Assembly: GCA_039621445.1 (NCBI GenBank)
Contig: CP154955.1
Location: 45,655,540-45,719,539 of the forward strand
DNA: 64,000 nt
Direction: 5' to 3'
Origin: Euglena gracilis
Lineage: Eukaryota; Euglenida; Euglenophyceae; Euglenales
This document shows positions 11,288 through 24,300 of the stretch, one piece after another. A model generated the notes under the pieces. That model searched no databases. It was given only the letters and a program-made list of their open reading frames with translations, and was not told the origin of the DNA. The stretch's first letter is position 1. Each line of letters begins with the position of its first letter. The position numbers and the translations under genes are program-made.

Positions 11288-13489
11288 TCAGTCACCCCCC
11301 CCCGGGGGGGGTGGGGTGGGACAGGAGTTGAGCAATGGTGTGGCGGCGAACCGTCGCACCCCCTCCGCCATCTGGTCCTCCGTCGCGATCGAGTACGCCG
11401 CGCGGACGTGCGGGGAGACCTGCGTCGGGTCCGTCAAGAACGACTCTCCGGGCACCATCAGCACCTTCTGGCTCCGTGCCTTCTCCGTGATGAGCTTGCT
11501 GGCGGCAGGCTACCGATTGTTGTGGGTTGTCTCTCTATGTGTGTTTGTGCGTGCGCGCGTGTGTGCATGTGTGAGCGAGCGTGGGTGTGCGCGTGCGTGT
11601 GTGGGTTCCTGCGTATGTGTTTGTGCGTGCACGTGTGCCTGTGTGCATGCGAGTGTGATCATCGAAAGGGGAAAGCACAAAAAAAGTCATTCCAGGCACT
11701 TCCAACCCCTTATGGGAACTTGGGAAAACCAGGTGTTAGCGAGCTGCATCCACAGTGGTTAATAAAGCCCCCACCCGAAATGTGAACAAAAGCCTAACAA
11801 CGTCAAATTGTCTTCTTTTTGTTTGTATTTTTTTTGAGATTCACCGCAAAATTTAAATCATTTCTGTGTTCATTTCACAAACGTCCCTACACTTTTCAGA
11901 CAAAAGACATGTAACGTTGGATTCAAGTATGCAATACAGTAGGACGTCCCAAGAATGCAACCTCGGCTTCGCTTGTCAGTGTCTGGAACTGGGACTGGGT
12001 TCCAGGGGGGGGGGGGGCATATTTGGTTACCAAAACAAGATTTTTGGGCAGATTATGGGGGTGACAGCACCCTTGTTCACTTGAAACCAGCATCAAGAAT
12101 GAATTGTAAGACACAATAAATGACGAAAACCGCAAATGACGTCCAGCCAGTCAGGACATTTGTTGCCTGCAATCTCTGTGAGACCTGCCAACCTCCAAGA
12201 GACTTGCCCAAAGGAAACCCCGTGAATGATCGGAGCCTGAGCACTGTCTTCGATGCCGATGAGGCGGAACCACACAAACATCCCCGCAGAGGGCTTTCCC
12301 CATTCTGCGAGGCCCGTGAGGTGCTCGTCGCACAGCTTGAGGAAGAAATCCCGGCGGCCCCTGCGAGGTGTGTGTCACTATTCACTGCACACTGTGCACA
12401 CAAATGTGTGTTTGTTGCTGTTCTACGTTATTTGTGTGTTGTTTCTTGTATGTGTTGTATGTGTGTTGTGTTGTGTGTGTTGTGTGTGTGTGTGTGTGTG
12501 TGTATGTGTGTGTTGTGTGATGTGTGTGTTGTGTGTGTGTGTCAATGTGTGTGTTGTGTCTGTGTTGTGTTGTGTGTGTTGTGTATGTGTGTTGTGTGTG
12601 TTGTGTGTGTGTTTTGTGTGTCATGCTTGTGCTTCCCGACCGGGGGGGGAGGGGGGGGTGGGTGCTATAGGGTGCCTGCCCCTAGCAGGCACCCCCCCCC
12701 CCCGGGGGGATAGGGGTCCGGGCCGGACCCAGAAAATTTTCATTGAAAATGGCCTTTTCCGGGCCCCCGGCGCCGAAGGTCGGAGGGGGGTGCCTGCTAG
12801 TGGCAGGCACCACCCAAAACCCTACCCCCCCCCGGGGGGGGGTCGGATCGGGTGCTATGGGGTGCCTGCCCCTAGCACCCCCCCCCCGTGGGGTAGGCAC
12901 CCGACTAAGCACAAGCCTGGTGTGTGTGTGTGTGTGTGTTGTGTATGTGTGTGTGTGCGTGTGTATGTGTGTGTGTGTGTGTGTTGCGTGTGTGAGTGTG
13001 TGTGTGTGTGTGTGTTGGTTGTGTGTGTGTGTGTGTGCAACACACACACACACGCACGCAAAACAATCCTGAAAGCACCACATCAAAACTCCTGCTCGCT
13101 GGTGATAGACAGAATGTAGTTGCCGAGTTGGCAACCCTCATTGAGCACTGCTGACCATGGACGGTTGATGCATCATGGTGCGAACCATCCCCATCGATGC
13201 ACACCGGTACAGCGCCTTCACCCGTGCGATGTGGGCGGCCCACCCCTGGTCCCCCCATTGCTCCAGAAGCTGCATCACGATGACTTGGCTCTCCGCTGGG
13301 GACGCTCTTCACCCCATGTGACAAAACAGCTTCTCGTGTCAAAGCTCAACCTGCACAATCTGTGTGGTGGTCCGAATTCCACAGGAGTTGCTTTTTTCGT
13401 TTGGTTGTCAACATCCTCCCCATTTCACATCCCCCAAGGGTGCTATTCAAAACAAAACAGAAAAAGTTTGGGAATGTCACACGAATATG

Positions 13490-13544
<55 letters not shown>

Positions 13545-13604
13545 GTGTGTGTATATGTATATGTCTATATATATACACATATGTATATATATACACACAC
13601 ACAC

Positions 13605-13640
<36 letters not shown>

Positions 13641-16600
13641 ATGTATATGTCACACGAATGATCCATTTCGCGTAAAAAAAATACGGTGGAGAAACGGTAC
13701 TGGTTTTTGGCTGTATTTGAATGCAGAGACAGTTGACAGAAGACCCCCCTCAAAAAGTTTGGTCCTTCCCAAATATTATGCCCCCTCCCTGAGGATACCT
13801 GTAAACACCTTGGGCAACATCTTGGGTGGGGGCCTCTATTTTGTGAAACATAATAATTCTGATTTTTCATTCTGAATTCAAAATTTTAAATTAATAATTT
13901 GAGAGAATACCATCCCCGGGCAAGCCGCTGGCGTGCATGCACGTTGCCTGGAGGTCGAGCTGCAGCTGGTCGATCAGCCGCTTGGGGCCCGTGGCAAAGC
14001 CGACCCGAATGCCGGAGGACAGCACCTTGGAGAAGGACTCCATGCGGATGACGCGCCCGTCCGTGTCCAGGCTGAGGTAGCTGGGGGCAGGCGGCCGGAG
14101 CGGTGAGGGCGAGACTGGGGGGGGGGGTAGGGGACTAAATGAGCGGGGGGGGGGGGGGAGGGGACTAAATGAGCGGGGGGGGGGGGGGAGGGGACTCTCG
14201 TCCCCATTGGAGGGGAAATTGAAACTGTAGCCAACTAAATACGGCGAAAAAATTCGGCTCAAAAAAACCCCAAAATTGCATGTTCAGGCACTTTTTTAAA
14301 AATCCGCCGAAAATGGAAAAAAATTTTTTCTTGTGGCAAAAAACCAGAGCAAAGATTGGTTTCTGGGGGTCCCATACCCGGAGGGGGAGGGGTCTGCACC
14401 CCCTGCCCTGCTGTTCAAAACCAACGCGAGCAGATACCTCAATTTCATTTCCATTCACAAAGATCGTGGTGACGAGAAAAACAATAAGTTGGGTGCAGTC
14501 TTGAGGCGGTCTTGAGGTCTAGACCACTCGGTTCCACAAAAAAATACAGACCACAAGCACCGCTCTTTTGAAAAGCACTTGGCAATTTCCTCTCAGAAAC
14601 CAGCCAACGGTCAGTTGCACAACTTTTTGGGGACACGCTGAGACCAACAACCAATGAAAATGACACTTTCTGGCTGGTCTTTGCACCGGGCCACTTTGTT
14701 TATTGCTGAGATCCCGTGGGTGTTGGGCGTTTAGGCAGGTTCAATCACCCTGCGAAAAAAAAACAACAACCAGCCCCTCGCAGTGAATGGTCAGCCAGTG
14801 ACTTGAAATCAACACCATGCAAGCTGCTGAACACTTGAATATGCCATCTCCTGCAAAAAAAAAACCCCACACAATCGTAAAAAATGGAAACCCATACAAA
14901 ACTCGTATTTGGTGTGGGCCTGGGCAGGGGGTTGAGGCCCTTCATCGAGGTACAGGTTGAAGTAGGGGTCGTCCTCCAGGATGATGAAGTTGTACTCCGA
15001 GGCCAGGGCATAGACCTGCAGTGGGAGACGGGGCCGGGGGAAGTGACACATACAATGCACCTGTAACACCCCCGTCAATTCCAGGGGAACAACAAAATTA
15101 CAGTGGAGAGATAAACGGTGCCCCTCGAAGGCTGCACACGGCACGCAACAGAATGGAATTGATGGCAAAAAAAGCAGAGACGCCAAATGATGCTTTAGGG
15201 GGGCACCTTCCGGCGGCGCTCGGCAGAGGTGGTACAGCCGCTTGGGTTCTGCCCGGTGGGGATGGTGTACACCAGCAAGCACCTCACCAGACACTTTGGC
15301 ATTTCGGTGCAGTTGTCCGGGTTGGTCGGGAGGTGTCCAGAATTGTCGGAATTAGCCCTGCTTTGTCAGGAAATGGCAAGGTTTGTTCGGAATTGTTGGG
15401 GTTTGTGTGGGGAATTGTCACAGGAGGGGCTTGTACAGCACCCGCAGGGGCAGACCCGACTTGAGGAGGTCCTCCAGCGCCTCGGGCAGGGCAGAATGGG
15501 AAGGTCTAGTGGGGAGGGTGCTCGACCCCCCCCCCCCACCACCCTGGCTGTTTGGCCGATTCCTGTTCTGCCCTGGCCTCGGGGATGATGCCGGCCGCGT
15601 CGGTGGGTACCCCGAGGATCTGGCAGCCCAGGGGGGCTGCGGCCAGGGCCGGGGGGGGGGGGGGGGAGGGAGGGGGGTTCGTTGGTTCAGACAGGCGGTT
15701 TGTTAATGAATGACGATGACTGACCGAAAGCGGTTGCCCTTGACGGGAGTCGATGCTGTGCGTTTTTTGGGGTTTGGATGGGCTCGGCGGCAGGGGGGCC
15801 ATAAAATAACGTCAACAAAGATCAGGCTCACTTCTCCAGGGACCCCCACAAATTCGTGCTGACGACCCTTCATTCTGACTTGAGATTATTCGGGATTATT
15901 CCTGCAACCAAAATGCATCCCGTTCTTCACTTTCTTGCATAATAACAGCACAAACTTTTATAATACAAAACAACTTTGTGGTACGTTGGGGTATTTTGCA
16001 AGATTTTGTGAAAATATGCAGAATTCGAAAGAATTTTGCAAAAAAAATCATTTTCTGGAGGATGGTGCAGGTGCCTGGGTCAATCGCAAAATGACCTTTT
16101 GCCAGCACTCATCATTCTCCTCTTGCCTGTGCGATACTGCACTGCATGATTGGAAAAAACCAGGCACTTGTTCTCCAATTACAGAATCTTTTTTAAATCA
16201 GGAACAAAATGGGTGGGGACAAAAAATGATGGCTCTGATGGACAGATGGGAAGACAGAAAGGAGAGCATAGGAAAGCGGGCGGCAGAGGAGGCAGAGAAC
16301 AAGAGGAAACAGAGAGGGCAATCATCACCTCCTGTCCACTGAGAACTATTTGTTGGCCAACTGCCGCTTTGTTTCCTGCGAAGCCTGAGAAGCTCCAACA
16401 CAGGGGTCAAACGGCTGCCAGAAGAGCAAGTTCATTGACAGTGGTGCAAACTGGCACAGGCGGTCGCTTGGAGGGGGGGGGTGCCGGTAGACCTCGACTC
16501 CCCCCAGCCCTGCCCACGGCGGCCAAGGCGCCGCTGTAGGTGGGCTCCTCCATGAGCAAAGTGTCCCCCTCGTTGAGCAGCATGTCGAACACCTTCGACA

Positions 16601-16641
16601 GGAGGTCCCCGGCAGGGCTGGCCCACTGGCTGGATGAGCCA

Positions 16642-16672
<31 letters not shown>

Positions 16673-19029
16673 CATATATACATATATATACATATATATA
16701 CATATATATACATATATTTCTACAAATATATTTCAATACACATATATAATATAATATACATATGTATGTATAATGTGTATATATACATATACACACATAC
16801 AAATATACACACGGGCGGGTCCTCTACACAAGCGAACTCCACAGCGGAGAGCACCTCCCACAGCAGCGACACAGAGACGCCCACACAGAAAGTGTCCCCG
16901 AAAAGACACAGCAGATCCGTGGATTCGGTGTGCAGCTAGTGGGGGGGGTTCAGGGCAACCCAAATGAGGGGAGGGGACTCTCTGCTGGACGGAGGGTGCT
17001 CTGCCCACCGGGCATCTGTCTGAGATGATGCATAGGAAGAAAGCCCCCCAAAACGAGGCGATGATGGCGCCTTGCTGAGATAATTTTTTTTCTGCGTGGA
17101 TGTGGCACCATTGGACACAAATCACCAGCGTCACAGCCCTGGTTCTGCGATCCCGGAGCTACCAGCAAGTCCCAGTTCTCATAGGGAGGGGCGTGGGCAG
17201 TACGCTGCATTGGCTTCACCGCTCCACGTTGACCGATGGCTTCACTGACATCTGACTCCTCGTCGCAGTGTCGTCTCGTCGGATTTATCCTTTCCAATTT
17301 ATTTCCAATTATCTTGGATGCAAATCCTCGTACAGCGTACAGGATTAAGCATAAAATTTCGTATAACTCAAGTTTGTGGGTCGCAGTTGATCCCAGGCCC
17401 CCAACGCCCCTGCCAGCCCATAGACTGTGATGGTCACACACTGGCACTACACAGCAGCACCCCAGCCAGCTCTTCTGAGGAGAACCATGCAAAACTAAAG
17501 CCACCCCGGAAATTCCAAGCCAAACCGGGCCTTGGAAAGGGCTTTAACAACATATTATGGCAACCACTGGCAACGCCGGCTGTGTAGAGTTATGTCGTCC
17601 TTGAATATCTATGCACCATGCTGAAAAGCTTTGAAGCGTGGTGGGCACTGGATTGCAATTGAAAATAGGGCTAACAAGCGAAACAGCAAAACCAAGGCTA
17701 GAGGTTTGACAGTCTAAACAGCAATGGGGATAGGGGAAATGCTTTCGATCAACAACATCACTTAGCGATGGTGGCACATCAGGCGTTCAAACTCCGGAAA
17801 GAACCGAGCAGGTGCGGCCGCAGGGAGCGCTGGGCTGCCTCAGGCGGTCCAGGAGGGGGCCCAGGCCGGGGGTCGCGGAGTACTGCAGGCTGGTGGCGAG
17901 CTGCTCCGGGCTGAGCTGCAGCGTGGTGCCGACCCCAGGGCTGGCCGGGAAGGCTGGGGGGGGTTGACCCCAAGACCGGGGGGAGGGGGCAGACCCCCAC
18001 AGGGATCCGCCCCGGGGGAAATGTCCAATATTTTTTTTTGCTATGCATTGATTTCCTGATTTAGACGTCTCATTTCTTGTCCCCAGGGTCAGAAACAAGT
18101 CAGCAAAAATGCAAAAGCATTCAAATGGCACCAAACTTGAAGTCCTTGAAGTTTGGTGCCATTTGTAAATGGTGCCAAACTTGAAGAAGAAGACTTGAAA
18201 ATCATATTAGATTAGGGGCGCCCAGTCCTGGCCGTCGCGCAGCTCCACCGTCAAGGCGGTGAAGGGGAAGGACGTCGGGTTGGGGAGGCCGCGGGCCGGC
18301 CCCGGTGCGGGGACCAAACAACACCCACACCCACTGCAACAGAGGGTATTTGAAGACCGTTGCTTGCGGACCCCCCAGGGGGACGGGGGTCACTTTCGAC
18401 TTTAAAAAAAAACCAGCCAATCACTTGTCAAAACTGGCAGCCCACTTCCTGAGACATGGGACGAACCAGGACCCCCACCACACTACTCAACTACCCCCTC
18501 ACAAATCTCCTTCCTGACCCAGACCACTTCCCACCCTCCACCCCAACCCCGAGCAACACACGAGCACTGGTGTCAGGGTCCCTGGCCACTCACCACACAA
18601 ACTGGAAACCAGAAGCGAGGTTAGTGCCGGCCATCAACAGACAAGAAGCCTTAGTGCAACTCAGGGGGGTCAGCCTGGATTGGCCAAAAGTGTCCACCCG
18701 GTGCCGAAGGGCCGAAACTTTTTTTGGGATTTTTGACCAAAATATTTTGATATTTTGGCCATTTTTGGCCGAGTGGCCAGAGTGACCGACCCGCTCCAGG
18801 CTCACACCCCCCCTCTGGGGGGTCTGAAGCCGAAAATCAGTCAGCCACCCCCGGGGGGGGGGGGTCGGGCACAACTTAAACCCCATCGCCGCCGCACCAG
18901 GGCCGGGCCACCCGCCAGGCTGATGACGCCCGGCAGCATGGAGAGGGGCGTCAGCTTGCGGATGGCGGACGGCTTGCGCCGCGCGGAGCGGTGGCTGATG
19001 AAGGGCTCGTACTCGGTGATGACTGCCAT
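11288..19029 (-). CDS. AADAT: Kynurenine/alpha-aminoadipate aminotransferase (KAT II/AADAT type)
   Basis: PLP-dependent fold-type I aminotransferase of lysine and kynurenine degradation. Transcription runs right to left. Exons: 18,912-19,029 (start at 19,029; [20 protein letters not shown]); 18,222-about 18,290 ([10 protein letters not shown]); 17,805-17,915 (LQYSATPG); about 17,140-17,177 ([11 protein letters not shown]); 16,514-about 16,625 ([16 protein letters not shown]); 15,578-15,636 (PLGCQILGV); 15,431-15,480; 15,207-15,282 ([11 protein letters not shown]); 14,939-15,015 ([12 protein letters not shown]); 13,922-14,080 ([14 protein letters not shown], with the PLP lysine); 13,205-13,288; 12,237-12,360 ([19 protein letters not shown]); 11,288-11,494 ([10 protein letters not shown] with the substrate-binding Arg). 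Reading phase agrees across the eight introns from 16,514 to the stop. Six of them need GC donors. The exon 1/2 and 17.1/16.6-kb junctions are unresolved. The last residues run into a C/G homopolymer, so the exact C-terminus is uncertain. All catalytic motifs are present. Confidence 0.9.
11530..11665. repeat. Degenerate GT-rich microsatellite
   Basis: GTGTGTGCGTGC-type low-complexity tract in an aminotransferase intron. Confidence 0.8.
12425..13055. repeat. GT microsatellites flanking a C/G homopolymer block
   Basis: GT/TGTGTT tracts at 12,425-12,625 and 12,918-13,040 bracket a block with repeated 'ggtgcctgcccctagcaggcacc' style inverted motifs (12,660-12,900). Everything lies in one aminotransferase intron. 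Confidence 0.8.
13495..13650. repeat. AC/AT/GT compound microsatellite
   Basis: (AC)n, (AT)n and (GT)n runs in symmetrical order, able to fold back on themselves, in an aminotransferase intron. Confidence 0.85.
16640..16812. repeat. (ATAC)n-rich microsatellite
   Basis: AT/AC low-complexity tract immediately upstream (in gene direction) of the aminotransferase exon ending at 16,514. Confidence 0.85.
18122..18165. repeat. 17-bp-arm hairpin with a third half copy
   Basis: Arms at 18,122-18,138 and 18,149-18,165 are perfect reverse complements around a 10-nt loop. A further partial copy of the right arm follows at about 18,167-18,186. It lies in an aminotransferase intron. Confidence 0.85.
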
Positions 19030-20509
19030 GGCGGTGGGTGGGGGGCCCCCCTGAGAGAGAGGGAAAAGAAGGTGGGGTGGGGTCCACCTCTCATTCTCAA
19101 GGCCACAACCTCACCAGTGAGCAAGGATTGCAGCAAGGGGCCACTCTTCTCCTTGGCATGGCAAGGTGTGGAGACAGGGATCCCGCGATGTGTGCAGGGT
19201 ATCTGGATGATGGGCACCTCGTTGGCACATTGGAGGCCCTGGCGTCCTCTCTGGGAATCATCCATGCAAGCTCCAGCCGCCTCGGGGTGCACCTGAATCT
19301 CCCCAAAAACCAGAACACCCCATTTTTGTATCCGGGGGGGGGGATTTCGACCCTCAGGCGGAGGTTCTTATTTTGGTTGCAAAATTCATGGACACGGGGA
19401 AACCACACTTCATTGTTTTTCAATTTTTGTGGTACTTTCGGTCATTTTTGGAGGATATTTTCATTCACCTGATTTGAAATTGTTGAAAAAAATATGTCGA
19501 GCCACACTTTTTTCCCAAAAGAGCGTGATGAATAGCCTCTCAACCTCCAAAGCTGGACTTTTTCGGCTGGCTACATCACCTTTAAAGAAAAAAAGTGGTT
19601 CTATGTTCGGTCACCAAATCAAGCACTGGTTCACTGAGCACTCAGAATGAGTTAAGATGAATTGCGGGAGCAGAAAATAAAAACAAGATGATGTTGCGTC
19701 TCAAAAAGTGATTCCAACTTCTCTTTATCTGCTATGTGCCTGATAAATTTTGGTTGGCCAGAGGAGGTGGGAAAAAACATTAACGTCGGCAAGCAAGAGA
19801 GTGCGAAAATGGAGGGGAGAAAGCAATTGACAATGGCAGACAGCCTCTGGGTGGAGGCAATAGGTTCACACCCCAACACACAACATGGGATCACAGCGGA
19901 CGGAGGGTGTGGATGCCATTGAAATGTGCCGGCCGATAGTGGTGTGTGTCCAGGCAGGAGGCTGCTGGCCCTCCCGGCGCTCTGGCAGTAACCGGCGCAA
20001 CACGGCCAGACTGTCAACTGTCCCATCAACCCCACAGCATCGCTGGACTCAAGCGCGCCTCGTCGCCTCAGAAATAAAAGACAACACCGTGTCAACATAG
20101 TGTCCATGGGTGTTGGTGGTGTGTGCAGGGGGGGATCGCCCTTGGCTCAGGATGACGGCCAACAACGCGGTGGCCCCGGCATGCAGCAACCTCCTGTCGA
20201 CAGCCAACTGAGGTCCACTGCAGACCTGTCAACGTGCGCCTTGGGGTGAGGCACTGCGTGCCAGAGCGGAGAGGGTCCATCTGTTGGGGGGGGGGGGTTG
20301 GCAGGAGGCGGACGCCAACACACTCACTGTGTGAACTCACGGTGTGAACCTCCTTCGAGAATTGCATCGCAGGAAAAAAAGTGACACACTTCCTGTCCTG
20401 GTGGGGAAACGAACGTGGGAGGCGGCGTCGCAACACCGCCGCCCCAAGAGTCCACCTCCCGAAGCAAATCCGGCCGACTCCAACATGGCAGCTTGCCCGG
20501 CACTGGCAA
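19030..20509. other. Upstream region of the aminotransferase, no gene seen
   Basis: Should contain the promoter of the minus-strand aminotransferase. No TATA box or other motif could be assigned and no convincing exon was found. The six-copy satellite array begins directly after it. Confidence 0.4.
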
Positions 20510-20819
20510 CCCTGCCTGGCATTGGTACTTTTGGTTGGCCGTTTGACGATTCCGAGGAGGGCATCTGAGAGGTTCACACCCGGGAGGGTTACAGTAGTGG
20601 GATGGACCGTAGGAGGAGGGTCTCGAACCTCCTCGAACGTCCTCGAACGACATTCGAGGAGGTTCGAGACCCTCCTCGAACGTCGTTCGAGGACGTTAGA
20701 GGAGGTTCGAGACCCTCCTCGAACGTCGTTCGAGGTCGTTCGAGGACGTTGGGAATATTTTTGAATAAAACTACTTTTGAATGAGTGCAGTCCTGCGCGA
20801 GTAAAAAAAATATTTTTCT

Positions 20820-20842
20820 AACCCTAAACCTGACCCTAACCG
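20820..20842. repeat. Telomere-like CCCTAA tract (array copy 1)
   Basis: Degenerate CCCTAA repeats beside an AATATTTTT motif. The same tract recurs once per 2.2-kb unit, with a shorter CCCTAACCCTA at 21,428-21,441 and a GGTTAGGG-rich tract at 22,572-22,680. Confidence 0.8.
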
Positions 20843-21211
20843 TATTCTTTCTAATACCGGGGGGGGGGGGGGGGGAATTGAGGTTAGAAAAAATTAGACC
20901 CAACAAAATGGGAAACCAAAAAAATTGGTGCCAAACCAAAAAAAGCCCGGGAAAAAATTGCGAGGTTTTGTTTGCAAGGTGACTGGAAAAAGGGTGATTT
21001 TCAAAATTTTGAGGCAGGATTTCCAAAAAGAGGGCGGAAAAATTTGGCAGGATTTCTGTACGCCAATTTTTTCCCAATCAATTTTTTCGGCATCCAATTC
21101 CCCCCCCCCGGTAACATCAGAAATTCTCCCAGTGAATATTTTTGAATAAAAACACTTATGAATCAGTGCATTCCTGTGTAAGATAAAACATGTTTCTTTA
21201 AAACGCGTGGA

Positions 21212-21386
21212 AAATTTCCCCCTACAGGGTGCCAGCTACCCCAAAGAGTCGCCCAACTAGGGTTAATACAGATGGGGGGACCCTCGCTCGGCGCCTTCGG
21301 CGCCTCGCTCGGGTCCCCCCATGCTTTTAGCCCTAGTTGGGCGACTCTTTGGGTTCGCCGTGCACCCTGTAGAGGGAAATATAGCA
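21212..21386. repeat. Foldback (cruciform-forming) segment in each array unit
   Basis: Nested inverted repeats. CTACAGGGTGC near 21,222 pairs with GCACCCTGTAG near 21,372. A 24-bp arm at about 21,243-21,266 pairs with 21,327-21,350 with one mismatch. GGGGGGACCC pairs with GGGTCCCCCC around a GGCGCC-TTC-GGCGCC tip. The same structure occurs in all six units. It resembles a captured foldback/MITE-like element. Confidence 0.85.
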
Positions 21387-24300
21387 ACGATGAGCGGGAT
21401 GGTTGCAACCATTGGGGAGGAAACCTTAACCCTAACCCTATTTCTTCTAATAACGTCAGAAATTCTCCCGGTATGGGAATGTTTTTGAATGAAAATATTT
21501 ATGAATCAGTGCATTCTTGCGTAAGAAAAAAATATGTTTTTTTTTCAAAACGCGTGGAAAATTTCCCACTACAGGCTCTCTCTGGGCCTAGGTTGCCCAA
21601 GTAGGGAGCGACGGAGGAGGGGATTTGAAAAGTTCAAATTACCAACCCAATCACATATCGAGAGAGAATAGGTCTCGCCTGCTTGGGTGGTCGTTTCTGA
21701 AAAGGTTCCCAAAAAAAAAAAAAAAAAAAAAAGAACCCACGCATAATTTGTCGAGGACGTTGGTGTTGAAAGCTGTATGCATATACGCAGGAGGAGGGTC
21801 GAGATGTCTTTCGAGGTCGTTCCCTCACTGGTGCCAACGTTGTGGGCTTTGGAAATGGCCTTGGGACTGTCCCACACTACTGCCCCAACATTTTGCCGTA
21901 CCCAAACCACCAATCTGCCACCCGGCCTTCAGGCTAAACCCCACCCCACGCTCCCTCCTCCACGCTGTACAGGTCCCACCGGCCGAGACGACGTCCGCCC
22001 AAATCCTTTCAAAAAACAGCCACCGTAGCCCGACGCTGCGCGGCGTCCACACGGGAGGGTTCGAGGAGGTTCGAGACCCTCCTCGAACATCGTTCGAGGT
22101 CGTTCGAGGAGGGACCTCGAACGTTTTTAAGCCCCTCCTTGAAGGGGGGGGGGGGGCTTAAAAACGTTCGAGGAGGTCCGAGCTCGAACCTCCTCCTACT
22201 GTAACCCGCCCATTCACCCTCCGGCCAAGCGCTTTGTCAGACCGAAACTTGGTCATGATTGCCCATGCCACTGTTTGGATCATTTGGGGCTTTATTGACT
22301 GCGGGGGGGGGGGGCAAGGCAACCCTTGTATTGAACATAACTGCAGAATTCTCATGCCCAAGAAATCGTCAGAATCGGCAAAATTTTTTCGGGCATGATG
22401 TTTGGGCATTTCCTGGAAAATTGCCAAAAAAAATCCAGGACACAGCGTTCAAATAAAAAAATTTGACCTTTTAGCGGGGGTCTCCAAAAATCATCGTTCT
22501 GGACCCGTTGGGGTGAACTCCCACCCCAACCTAAACCACTGACCCCTTCTAGCATCAGACCCCACCCCTGCGCGGGTTAGGGCTGGGGTTAGGGTAAGGG
22601 TTAGGGCTGGGGTTTGGGATTTGGGGTTAAGGGTAAGGGGTAGGGGAGGGGGTTGGGGGTAAGGGTTCGGGTTGGGGTTAGTAGGTGATCTGCACAAACA
22701 CCACCTGCCTGGCCTGCCTGCCTGGCATTGGTACTTTTGGTTGGCCGTTTGACGATTCCGAGGAGGGCATCTGAGAGGTTCACACCCGGGAGGGTTACAG
22801 TAGTGGGATGGACCGTAGGAGGAGGGTCTCGAACCTCCTCGAACGTCCTCGAACGACATTCGAGGAGGTTCGAGACCCTCCTCGAACGTCGTTCGAGGAC
22901 GTTAGAGGAGGTTCGAGACCCTCCTCGAACGTCGTTCGAGGTCGTTCGAGGACGTTGGGAATATTTTTGAATAAAACTACTTTTGAATGAGTGCAGTCCT
23001 GCGCGAGTAAAAAAAATATTTTTCTAACCCTAAACCTGACCCTAACCGTATTCTTTCTAATACCGGGGGGGGGGGGATTGATGCTAGATAAAATTAGACC
23101 CGACAAAATTGGAAGCCGAAAAAATTGGTGCCAAACCTGAAAACGGCCCGGAAAAAATTGGCAGGTTTTGTTTGCAAGGTGACTGGAAAAAGGGTGATTT
23201 TCAAAATTTTGAGGCAGGATTTCCAAAAAAGGCGCGGAAAAATTTGGCAGGATTTCTGTACGCCAATTTTTTCCCAATCAATTTTTTCGGCATCCAATTC
23301 CCCCCCCCGGTAACATCAGAAATTCTCCCAGTGAATATTTTTGAATAAAAACACTTATGAATCAGTGCATTCCTGTGTAAGAAAAAACATGTTTCTTTAA
23401 AACGCGTGGAAAATTTCCCCCTACAGGGTGCCAGCTACCCCAAAGAGTCGCCCAACTAGGGTTAATACAGATGGGGGGACCCTCGCTCGGCGCCTTCGGC
23501 GCCTCGCTCGGGTCCCCCCATGCTTTTAGCCCTAGTTGGGCGACTCTTTGGGTTCGCCGTGCACCCTGTAGAGGGAAATATAGCAACGATGAGCGGGATG
23601 GTTGCAACCATTGGGGAGGAAACCTTAACCCTAACCCTATTTCTTCTAATAACGTCAGAAATTCTCCCGGTATGGGAATGTTTTTGAATGAAAATATTTA
23701 TGAATCAGTGCATTCTTGCGTAAGAAAGCAATATGTTTTTTTTCAAAACGCGTGGAAAATTTCCCCACTACAGGCTCTCTCTGGGCCTAGGTTGCCCAAG
23801 TAGGGAGCGACGGAGGAGGGGATTTGAAAAGTTCAAATTACCAACCCAATCACATATCGAGAGAGAATAGGTCTCGCCTGCTTGGGTGGTCGTTTCTGAA
23901 AAGGTTCCCAAAAACCCAAAAACAAAAAAAAGAACCCACGCATAATTTGTCGAGGACGTTGGTGTTGAAAGCTGTATGCATATACGCAGGAGGAGGGTCG
24001 AGATGTCTTTCGAGGTCGTTCCCTCACTGGTGCCAACGTTGTGGGCTTTGGCAATGGCCTTGGGACTGTCCCACACTACTGCCCCAACATTTTGCCGTAC
24101 CCAAACCACCAATCTGCCACCCGGCCTTCAGGCTAAACCCCACCCCACGCTCCCTCCTCCACGCTGTACAGGTCCCACCGGCCGAGACGACGTCCGCCCA
24201 AATCCTTTCAAAAAACAGCCACCGTAGCCCGACGCTGCGCGGCGTCCACACGGGAGGGTTCGAGGAGGTTCGAGACCCTCCTCGAACATCGTTCGAGGTC

